Source: Myxococcales bacterium UBA5297 (GTDB lineage Bacteria > Myxococcota > Myxococcia > Myxococcales > UBA5297). From it: DNA of 12,511 nt. Shown here piece after piece: positions 1 to 5,838 of this stretch. The notes under the pieces are model-generated. The model had not been told where the DNA came from and did not search any database. It saw only the letters and a program-made list of their open reading frames with translations. How positions within the stretch are numbered: the stretch's first letter is position 1; every line of letters starts with the position of its first letter. A program made the translations under genes and the position numbers. The stretch lies in NCBI GenBank assembly GCA_002408385.1, contig DHSB01000044.1:16293-28803 (forward strand), read 5' to 3'.

Positions 1-2061
1 GAGCTGGCCGTCCCGGTAGACCCGGAAGGCGATGTCCGCGGCCGCCTCGCCGCCGGTGCCGAGCGCGAGCTTGAGCTTGCCGCCCTCGACGGCGATGGCG
101 TCGATGGTCGGCGTCTTCGGCCCGAAGACGTTGCGCCAGGCGTCGGTGTCGGCGACGACGCGCATCGGCGCGCCGCTCTCGGTCGCTTCGGCCAGCGTGA
201 TCTCGAGGGTGTTCTTCTCGGCGAGCCCCTCGGCGGGCAGGAAGCCGGTGCCCGCGTCTGCGCCGTTGAGCTTGACCGAGCCGACCGTGTAGGCGCCTTC
301 GTTGGAGTTGATCCTCTCCGGCAGGCGGACGACGACCGAGATGCGCCGGCCGCGGTAGGGGAAGTTGTTGAGGACGATCGAGTCGGCCCCGCCGAAGACC
401 GAGTTGCGCAAATCGCGCGTCACGTAGGGCAGGAAGCGGATGCCCTGGGGCGAGGTCTCGAGGCCGAAGACGACCGACTGGACCATCGCCAGATAGCCGG
501 CGACCGACCAGAGCTGGCGTTGCGAGTTGACCACTGGGCCGGAGGTCGCGCCCTCGTCGAGCCAGTTGGCGCCGGTGACCAGCTCGAAGTTTTCCATGTT
601 CGAGAGGTTGAGCGCCGCGCCGCGCATCAGCGACCAGACGCAGTGGCTGGCCACCTTGTCGTTGCGCGCCGCGCGCGCCGCCTCGAGCCAGTAGGCGGTC
701 ACGAACGGCCAGAACGAGCGGTTGTGGTAGATGGCCGTCGCCTGCTGTTGTGGCCAGAGCGTCGGTGGTCCCTTGCCGGCGTGCGGATAGCTCGAGAGCA
801 CGTCTTTGGCCTGCGCCTCGTCGGCGACCCCGAGGAGGACCGCGAGCGCCGAGGCGAGCAGGTCGTAGCGGCGCGTCGGCGCCGGGTCGAGGAAGGTGGT
901 CGAGAAGCTGCTGAAGAGCCCCTCCTCGGGCAGCCAGAAGCGGGCGCGGATGGCCTCGCGCAGCGTGTCGGCCCAGCCCTGGTAGCGGGCGCGGGCGGCC
1001 TCGTCGCTCTTCTCGGCGGCGAGCGCCGCGGCGACCGAGAGCGCGTGCAGGTGCAGCAGGTTCGTCGAGAGCGACTTCGACATGCCGATGTGGACGGTGT
1101 CGGCCGCGGTCCAGTCCGGATAGCTCTGCTCGCGCCAGTCGAGGAAGGACTGCTCGCCGGTGTAGAGGCCGTCGATCGGGTCGAAGACGACGAGCCGGTC
1201 ATGCTCGACGGTGTTGCGCACCGCCTCGAAGGTCCGGTCGCGGAAGGCCGTGCGCTCGGCGCCGTCGAGGAAGTCGAGCAGGCGCGAGGCGCCGATCGCC
1301 CAGCTCACGCGGTCGCTGGAGACCGGGTAGCTGCCGCCGGTGCCGGTGTCCTGGACTATCTGCAGGTCGCCGCCTTCGCGGCGTTCGGAGAGCTTGAGCT
1401 CGAGGGAGTTGCGCGCCCGCGTCGGGTCGAGCGCGGCGAGCGCGAGGTCGACCGAGTAGGCGGTGTCGCGCGTCCAGACGTAGTGCCAGTTGCGGCCGGT
1501 CTCGAAGCAGCCGCCCGCCCCGCAGGCGACCGGCGCGCCGTCGTTGAACGCGCCGTCCCGGATGGCGTCGACCGAGTTCTCGCGCGCCTCTTCGACAGCG
1601 AGCGCGTAGAGCGCGTCGAACAGGTCGTTGTTGGTGCGCACCGTCGGCTGGCCGCACCTCTCCACGAGGGCGCGCGGACTGGCGGGGAAGCTGTCGCGCA
1701 GCGGGGCGGTCGTCTGCAGGCTGTAGCGGCGCAGGCAGCGCGAGGGGTCGTCGATGGTCACCTCGGCGCGCTCATCCCCGTCGATGAAGAGGGCAGTGCC
1801 CTGCGCGCCCGGGCCGGTCGCCGCGAGGCAGTCGTCGTCCTCGACTCCGGCGTCCGCGCCGGCGTCGGGACCGGGACCGGGATCGTCGCCGCCATCCGGG
1901 CGGGGATCCTCGCCAGCGTCCTTGGTCGAGTCGCCCGCGTCGCTGCCGCCGTCCTTCTTGCCGTAGCTCACGTCGCCTCCGTCGGTCGGTTCGGGATCGG
2001 GGCACGCGGTCGCGAGGAGCGCGACTGCGAGGGCTGCGAGGATTCGTCCTGCTGGCGCCAT
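1..2061 (-). CDS. Secreted lipoprotein with six-hairpin glycosidase-like domain (C-terminus cut by window edge)
   Basis: Reading leftwards from ATG 2061, the frame is open for 687 codons to the edge. A GGAGAG ribosome site (2073-2068) lies 8 nt upstream of the start. Residues 1-20 form a signal peptide ending LLATAC, so C20 is the likely lipidated cysteine. A low-complexity Asp/Gly/Pro linker follows (about 25-78). The rest resembles the (alpha/alpha)6 six-hairpin glycosidases (glycogen-debranching, rhamnosidase and GH15/GH63-like folds): WTRD at 196-199, the DWREQSYPDW block at 308-317, an NRSFWPF block, and RQLWSVAGYL from 515. D199 and the acidic residues near 308-316 are candidate active-site residues, but I cannot assign them. 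The expected role is hydrolysis of an oligosaccharide at the cell surface or in the periplasm; the substrate is unknown. It is divergent from the squalene synthase-like gene. Fold fairly sure, specificity not. Confidence 0.8.
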   Translation of the reverse strand, partial: MAPAGRILAALAVALLATACPDPEPTDGGDVSYGKKDGGSDAGDSTKDAGEDPRPDGGDDPGPGPDAGADAGVEDDDCLAATGPGAQGTALFIDGDERAEVTIDDPSRCLRRYSLQTTAPLRDSFPASPRALVERCGQPTVRTNNDLFDALYALAVEEARENSVDAIRDGAFNDGAPVACGAGGCFETGRNWHYVWTRDTAYSVDLALAALDPTRARNSLELKLSERREGGDLQIVQDTGTGGSYPVSSDRVSWAIGASRLLDFLDGAERTAFRDRTFEAVRNTVEHDRLVVFDPIDGLYTGEQSFLDWREQSYPDWTAADTVHIGMSKSLSTNLLHLHALSVAAALAAEKSDEAARARYQGWADTLREAIRARFWLPEEGLFSSFSTTFLDPAPTRRYDLLASALAVLLGVADEAQAKDVLSSYPHAGKGPPTLWPQQQATAIYHNRSFWPFVTAYWLEAARAARNDKVASHCVWSLMRGAALNLSNMENFELVTGANWLDEGATSGPVVNSQRQLWSVAGYLAMVQSVVFGLETSPQGIRFLPYVTRDLRNSVFGGADSIVLNNFPYRGRRISVVVRLPERINSNEGAYTVGSVKLNGADAGTGFLPAEGLAEKNTLEITLAEATESGAPMRVVADTDAWRNVFGPKTPTIDAIAVEGGKLKLALGTGGEAAADIAFRVYRDGQL

Positions 2062-2155
2062 CGTTCTCTCTCCGAGGTTGTTGCGGGGCTCAGGCTCGCA
2101 TCCCGAAGGTATCGCGGCAAGGTTGCCCGGGGCGCACGCGGGCTCAGGTCGATGC

Positions 2156-2162
2156 GGAGGAG
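2156..2162 (+). promoter_or_regulatory. Strong Shine-Dalgarno-like GGAGGAG before an in-frame upstream ATG
   Basis: GGAGGAG stands 8 nt before ATG 2171, which is in frame with the squalene/phytoene synthase-like gene and would add 57 residues to its N-terminus. The extra residues (Arg/Ser-rich, without hydrophobic pattern) do not look like a domain or targeting signal, and the family homology starts right after ATG 2342. The site is therefore either chance, the start of a leader, or the true start of a longer protein. The 2342 start has only a weak purine stretch upstream. The rest of the 280-base divergent gap (2062-2341) must hold the promoters of both neighbours, but I see no convincing -35/-10 pair. 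Confidence 0.25.
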
Positions 2163-2341
2163 CAGCGTCGATGAAGCGCTCTTTCGCAGGCGCGGAATTC
2201 GGAGCGCCCGGCAGCCTGGCGAGCGCGTCACGGCGGGGTCGCCAAGACGGGTTGGCGGTGGACGAACAGCGGTTCACGGATTCGAGGGCATCGCCCAGAC
2301 GGCCTTTGACAGCCTCTTCGTGCCGGCCGGATCATCGGCGC

Positions 2342-3289
2342 ATGGCCGACCTCGACAAGTTGCTCGAAGAGTCCTCGCGAACCTTCGCGCTGACCATCCC
2401 GTTGCTTCCGGAGCCGACGCGCCGCGAGGTGACCATCGCCTATCTCTTGCTGCGAATCGCCGACACGCTCGAGGACGCCGAGGGCTGGAGCGGTGAGCAC
2501 AAGCGTGACGAGCTGCTGCGGTTCGGCCGGCTGTTGAGGCAGAGGAGCCCGGAGGACGTCGCGGCGATGGCGCGGCGCCTCGAGGCCGACCTGCCCACGC
2601 ATCACCCGGGCTATCTCGACCTGCTGCGCGAGACGCCCGCCGTCTTCGCCGAGCTCGACGCGCTCGGCCCGGCGCAGCGCGAGCAGGTGATCCGCTTCGC
2701 GCTCGAGACGGTCGAGGGGATGGCCGAGGTCGTCGCCTCGGTCGATGCGCGGGGTCGGCTGGCGCTGCGCACGCTCGATGATTTGCGGCGCTACTGCTAC
2801 ATCGTCGCCGGTCTCGTCGGCGAGATGCTCACCGAGCTGATGCTGCTCGACGCGCCGATCCTTGCGCCGGTCGCCCCATCGCTGCGCCGGTCGGCGCGGG
2901 TGTTCGGGGAGGGGCTGCAGCTCACCAACATCCTCAAGGACTGTGAGGCCGACGCCGGCGAGGGCAGGGCATTCCTGCCACCCGACGTGCCGCGCAGCGA
3001 GGTCTTCGCGCTCGCGCGTGCCGATCTCGTGGAGGCGGCTCGATACGTCGCGACGCTCCAGCGGGCGAAGGCGCCCGAGGGGTTTCTCGCGTTTACCGCG
3101 CTTCCCGTGAAGCTCGCCTTCGCGACCCTGGAGGCGGTCGAGAGGCTCGGTCCGGGCGCGAAGATCGGCCGGGCGCGGGTGGCCGGGGCGATGGTCGACC
3201 TCCAAGCCGCGCTCGCCCGCGCGCAGCCTCTGATTCCCGAGGCGCAATCTGCCGCCGAGGGCCTGCGCCCTCGCACGGCCGAGGCGTGA
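2342..3289 (+). CDS. Squalene/phytoene synthase-family enzyme, squalene-synthase-like motifs
   Basis: A 315-residue protein, a normal length for bacterial trans-isoprenyl diphosphate synthases of the head-to-head type. These enzymes condense two prenyl diphosphates (farnesyl for squalene, geranylgeranyl for phytoene) at the membrane face. Visible motifs are SSRTF (11-15, diphosphate-binding region), the first Asp-rich motif DTLED (D41-D45), the YCYIVAGLVGEM helix (from Y151), and the second Asp-rich motif DCEAD (D200, D204) followed by GRAFLPPD. The DTxED form of the first motif and the YCxxVAGLVG helix resemble squalene synthases more than CrtB phytoene synthases, which usually have DDxxD. 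No carotenoid or hopanoid genes are adjacent, so the product is not settled. Start chosen at 2342 from family homology, although an in-frame ATG at 2171 has a better ribosome site. A 70-residue protein follows after 64 bases. Confidence 0.85.
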   Translation: MADLDKLLEESSRTFALTIPLLPEPTRREVTIAYLLLRIADTLEDAEGWSGEHKRDELLRFGRLLRQRSPEDVAAMARRLEADLPTHHPGYLDLLRETPAVFAELDALGPAQREQVIRFALETVEGMAEVVASVDARGRLALRTLDDLRRYCYIVAGLVGEMLTELMLLDAPILAPVAPSLRRSARVFGEGLQLTNILKDCEADAGEGRAFLPPDVPRSEVFALARADLVEAARYVATLQRAKAPEGFLAFTALPVKLAFATLEAVERLGPGAKIGRARVAGAMVDLQAALARAQPLIPEAQSAAEGLRPRTAEA

Positions 3290-3353
3290 ACAATCCGATC
3301 GCCCGTGCTAACGGTATCCGCGCGCCAAGCCAGGCGCCGACAGAGGAGGCGAC

Positions 3354-3566
3354 ATGACCTGCGGAAATCGTCACGGCCACGGATGCTGCTGCGACCACTC
3401 CCATGACACCGAGGCCTGCCAGAACGACGGAAGCTGGATGAGCTTCATGTTCAACAGGCGCTTCCAGACGAAGGCCGAGCAGACTGCCGAGCTCGAGGCT
3501 TACCTCGAGGAGCTGCGGGCCGAGGTCCAGGCGGTCGAGGAGCGGCTCGAGGATTTGAAGAAGTAG
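3354..3566 (+). CDS. Small Cys/His-rich putative metal-binding protein with coiled-coil tail
   Basis: A 70-residue soluble protein with an excellent ribosome site (GAGGAGG shortly before ATG 3354). The first 22 residues are packed with metal ligands: C3, H7, H9, C11, C12, C13, H15, H17 and C22. The rest is a charged amphipathic helix (about 39-70, Leu/Val spaced for a coiled coil, Glu/Lys-rich), with an RRFxTKAEQ hinge at 35-43. This layout resembles small bacterial and archaeal proteins of the DUF5320 type, which have a short Cys/Gly-rich head and a C-terminal coiled coil; the assignment is by pattern only. It probably binds a metal (zinc, iron or copper) and oligomerises through the helix. 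It lies 64 bases downstream of the squalene synthase-like gene and could share its transcript. A palindrome at 3617-3639 may end the message. No function is known to me. Confidence 0.8.
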   Translation: MTCGNRHGHGCCCDHSHDTEACQNDGSWMSFMFNRRFQTKAEQTAELEAYLEELRAEVQAVEERLEDLKK

Positions 3567-3616
3567 TCGACGAGCGCCTGAAGAGGCGTCGAGAAATCCT
3601 TCTTCGACTCCGTCCT

Positions 3617-3639
3617 GTTCCGCTCACCCTGAGCGGAAC
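3617..3639. terminator. Perfect 10-bp palindrome with 3-nt loop; bidirectional terminator or REP-like element
   Basis: GTTCCGCTCA, loop CCC, TGAGCGGAAC forms a perfect 10-bp stem. After a 2-nt bulge on the left, four more pairs (CGTC 3611-3614 with GACG 3640-3643) extend it. It starts 51 bases after the stop of the small gene and lies between convergent genes, which suits a terminator working in both directions. There is no T-run on either side, so it is not a classical intrinsic terminator. A REP-type intergenic palindrome present in many copies is an equal possibility. Confidence 0.45.
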
Positions 3640-3668
3640 GACGGGCGAGAGACGGGCGAGAGACGGGG
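3640..3668 (+). repeat. 11-bp tandem repeat, 2.6 copies
   Basis: The unit GACGGGCGAGA occurs at 3640-3650 and 3651-3661 and is followed by a partial third copy GACGGGG (3662-3668). It abuts the right arm of the palindrome, whose stem extension uses its first four bases. No coding role is seen. Confidence 0.7.
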
Positions 3669-3876
3669 AAGGGGAGGCGGTCCCTGCACCGTTGGCCCGC
3701 CCCCTCCCCTCCCAACCGGCGCGCGCGACGACCGTGCTCGACTCGATCACCGAGGGCGCGCCGGGGAGGGGCGATCGCGCGTGCTGAACGCGACGCCTCT
3801 CCTCTTGATCGACCGTGGTTCGCTCGCTACGCGCGGCGTGATGGAAGCCCGCTCCCCGTCGAACACGCCGCTTCGC

Positions 3877-4677
3877 TCACAGGCAGTGGTCCTCGCACAG
3901 GGCCTGACCGCTCTCGGGCCAGTCCATGATCTCGCCCTCGGTGCAGCCGTTGGGGCAGGTCGTGGTGCAGCGGTATCCGACGATCTGCTCGGGCGGCGGC
4001 CCGCAGAAGACGTGCTCGTGCCAGCTCACCGTGATCTGGCCGGCTTCGCACTTGGCCATCACCCCGCACTGGAAGTCGGTCACCTCGCAGCAGTCCTCGG
4101 GATGGTCCGGGGGCGAGCACTCGCCCGCGTCGCCTGCGTAGCGGCACTTGCCGGTGGCCGGATTGAGCTCGAACCCCGAGTTGCACACGCAGGTGCCGTC
4201 GGCCTGGCACGTGCCCTCCAGCGATGAGACCTCGGGGTCGTCGTTGCAGGTGTGGTCGTGACCGAAGACGCACGCGCTCCCTCCATCTGCGCCGCCGTCC
4301 TCCACGCCTCCGTCCTCGACGCCACCGTCGAGCGCCGGCGCGCAGTGACCTGCGACGAAGGCCTGTCCAGTCGGCGGCCAGTCCTGAATCTCGCCTTCGG
4401 CACAGCCTTCGGGACTGGCGGTCTCGCACGACAGCTCGAAGATCTCCTCCTGGCCCGAGTCGCAGAGGACGTGCTCGTGCCAGTCGGCCTTGAGGACGCC
4501 GCCCTGGCAGCGTCCCGAGAACCCGCATTGGAATCGGGGCACCTGGCTGCAGTCGTCCGAGTAGCTCGGCCGCTCGCACGGGAGCGGGGTTCCGGCGTCG
4601 GCGGGATCGGTGTCGGTCCCGGCGCAAGCGAGAGCCAAGAAGGCGGCGGCGAATGGCGCGAACGTAGGTTTCATCAT
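3877..4677 (-). CDS. Cys-rich lipoprotein with two copies of a WHEHV domain around an EGF-like spacer
   Basis: A 266-residue protein starting at ATG 4677 (a second ATG follows directly at 4674), with an AGGGGAAG ribosome site. The signal peptide ends LALAC; C18 is the likely lipidated cysteine, although the lipobox is not ideal. The mature part holds 25 more cysteines. Two domains (34-112 and 187-265) align with no gap: eight cysteines have identical spacing (9, 8, 6, 15, 12, 8, 20), and by my hand count 36 of 79 residues are identical, including WHEHV, EGEI-x-DWP and GQA. Between them are a DGGVED linker (117-133) and a six-cysteine EGF-like stretch (136-178). Several disulfides in an oxidising compartment are expected, so it is probably displayed at the cell envelope. 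W66/H67/H69 and W219/H220/H222 could bind metal or ligand. I do not recognise the WHEHV domain. The gene is monocistronic by position. Confidence 0.85.
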   Translation of the reverse strand: MMKPTFAPFAAAFLALACAGTDTDPADAGTPLPCERPSYSDDCSQVPRFQCGFSGRCQGGVLKADWHEHVLCDSGQEEIFELSCETASPEGCAEGEIQDWPPTGQAFVAGHCAPALDGGVEDGGVEDGGADGGSACVFGHDHTCNDDPEVSSLEGTCQADGTCVCNSGFELNPATGKCRYAGDAGECSPPDHPEDCCEVTDFQCGVMAKCEAGQITVSWHEHVFCGPPPEQIVGYRCTTTCPNGCTEGEIMDWPESGQALCEDHCL

Positions 4678-4830
4678 CGGTCGCTTCCCCTGCGCGGAGA
4701 GACCGCGCGTCGAATCGGGCGCCCTCGGCCCGGAGGCGCTCGAGAGATGAGGCCATCTTCGCTCGCACGGGCGCGCAGGCGCCAGTCACCGAGGCGGCCT
4801 TGAGATCCCTTGCGCGGCAGCACGATTCCG

Positions 4831-4860
4831 GAGGGGCGGCCTTCGTGCCGGCCGCCTCTC
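4831..4860. terminator. GC-rich hairpin, 11-bp stem
   Basis: The arms GAGGGGCGGCC (4831-4841) and GGCCGCCTCTC (4850-4860) pair around an 8-nt loop, with one G-U pair in the rightward RNA (an A-C mismatch in the leftward RNA). It lies 97 to 126 bases past the end of the three-gene leftward operon and upstream of the Cys-rich lipoprotein gene. There is no T-run, so a terminator role is tentative. Confidence 0.25.
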
Positions 4861-4889
4861 TCTCGCGCGCATCTGCTCGGTTCCCCGAC

Positions 4890-4909
4890 GGGCGCATTGC
4901 TATGCGCCC
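4890..4909. terminator. Hairpin downstream of the leftward hydrolase operon
   Basis: GGGCGCA (4890-4896) and TGCGCCC (4903-4909) pair perfectly around a 6-nt loop. A smaller 5-bp hairpin (4921-4933, CGGGC-AAT-GCCCG) sits between it and the operon's last stop codon at 4957. Together they are the best candidate for the operon's 3' end, but no T-run follows, so a factor-dependent or non-canonical terminator is all that can be suggested. Confidence 0.3.
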
Positions 4910-4956
4910 CCAACCAACCCCGGGCAATGCCCGAGCTATCGACTCCCGACTCTCTT

Positions 4957-5838
4957 TCAGTCCTGCTTCCCGACGAGAGCCCAGACGATGCAGTGGTCCG
5001 AGGCAAACGGCGCGGCCGCGCTCACGACCCCCTGCGACCTGACCCGCCACGGCTGATCGGAGCCCGGACGCGAGAGGAGGATGTGGTCGATCCGCTCGCC
5101 CTCCTCACCCGCGCAGCCCCGGCCGTAGGGCGCCCACGACAGCGGCGGCGAGGCCTCGCCGTCTTGAGCGGCGATCAGGCGCGCGCGCTCGAGGATGCGC
5201 TGCACCGGCGCCTCGTCGAGGCGCGCGTTGAAATCGCCGAGCACGACGACCAGCTCGCCGGGCGGACGCCCGCTCAGCACACGGCAGACCGCGTCGGCCT
5301 GCGGCAGCGTGATCGAAGAGTCTCGGGTGGAGGCCTGGTGCAGGTTGACCAGCCGCAGCGTCACCCCGGGCGCGCGCACGGTCGCGACCATCAAGCCCTT
5401 GCGGCGAAAGGCGCGGTTGACCCCGTAGACCTCTCCCTCGGCCGTCTCGATCGGCCAGCGCGACAGCAAGTAGAGCCCGTTCTCCCTGAGCGGTCCGCGC
5501 CGCTCGAGCATGAAGTAGGCCTGGTAGGGATACGGCAGGCTCGCGAGCATCGGCTTGGCGTCTCGCCCGGCGAGCCAGCCCTCGGAGACCTCCTGCAGGG
5601 CGACGAGGTCCGCGTCGAGCGCGAGGAGCTCTTCGCGAGCCCGCGCCAGGCGCACTTCGCGATCCCACGGGCGGTTGTAGAGGTTGAAGGTGGCGAGCTT
5701 GACCGCGCCGACCGGCCGCCTCGGCGCCGCCGGGCCGCGCAGGAGCACGACCTGCTCGCCGACAGAGGCGCACCCGCCGCAGGCCAGCCAGACGGCCAGG
5801 GCGGGCGCGGCGAAGGGGCCGAGACAGGCTCGCCTCAT
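4957..5838 (-). CDS. Endonuclease/exonuclease/phosphatase-fold lipoprotein
   Basis: A 293-residue protein. The N-terminal signal peptide ends WLACGGC, with C20 or C23 as the lipidated residue. The body has the ordered motifs of the EEP (DNase I/sphingomyelinase/inositol phosphatase) fold: TFNLYN with N52, LQEV with E83 (Mg ligand), VNLHQ with H167, GDFN at 201-204 (D202 and N204 catalytic), RIDHILL at 249-255, and SDH at 280-282 (D281 and H282 catalytic pair). All key residues are present, so it should be an active Mg-dependent phosphodiesterase or phosphatase outside the cytoplasm. The substrate (nucleic acid, sphingomyelin-like lipid, phosphoinositide) cannot be read from the sequence. It is the last gene of the operon. 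Its ATG overlaps the previous stop codon (ATGA, 5835-5838), and it has no ribosome site of its own, so translational coupling is likely. Confidence 0.88.
   Translation of the reverse strand: MRRACLGPFAAPALAVWLACGGCASVGEQVVLLRGPAAPRRPVGAVKLATFNLYNRPWDREVRLARAREELLALDADLVALQEVSEGWLAGRDAKPMLASLPYPYQAYFMLERRGPLRENGLYLLSRWPIETAEGEVYGVNRAFRRKGLMVATVRAPGVTLRLVNLHQASTRDSSITLPQADAVCRVLSGRPPGELVVVLGDFNARLDEAPVQRILERARLIAAQDGEASPPLSWAPYGRGCAGEEGERIDHILLSRPGSDQPWRVRSQGVVSAAAPFASDHCIVWALVGKQD

Larger units (their letters stand above)
3567..3876. other. Gene-free convergent intergenic region (310 bp)
   Basis: This stretch lies between the 3' ends of the small Cys/His-rich gene (+) and the Cys-rich lipoprotein gene (-). 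It holds a perfect 10-bp palindrome (3617-3639), an 11-bp tandem repeat (3640-3668), and an imperfect purine/pyrimidine inverted repeat (about 3665-3680 against 3698-3712, GGGGAGG..CGG with CCGCC..CCTCCCC). The short ORFs here lack ribosome sites and family resemblance, and I do not count them as genes. Confidence 0.6.

Noticed and set aside
520..2496. Long rightward ORF (658 codons) opposite the glycosidase-like gene
   Set aside because: It is the antisense of a clear coding frame, has no ribosome site, and its product is Arg/Val/Ala-rich with no family pattern. Long antisense ORFs are expected at this GC content.
3781..4227. 148-codon rightward ORF opposite the Cys-rich lipoprotein
   Set aside because: It lies antisense to a gene with a signal peptide and a strictly spaced cysteine duplication. 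It has no ribosome site and an Ala/Val/Leu/Gly-rich composition typical of shadows.
4270..4330. Short tandem DNA repeat in the Cys-rich lipoprotein gene
   Set aside because: It simply encodes the GGVED/GGADGG linker of the protein and needs no separate explanation.
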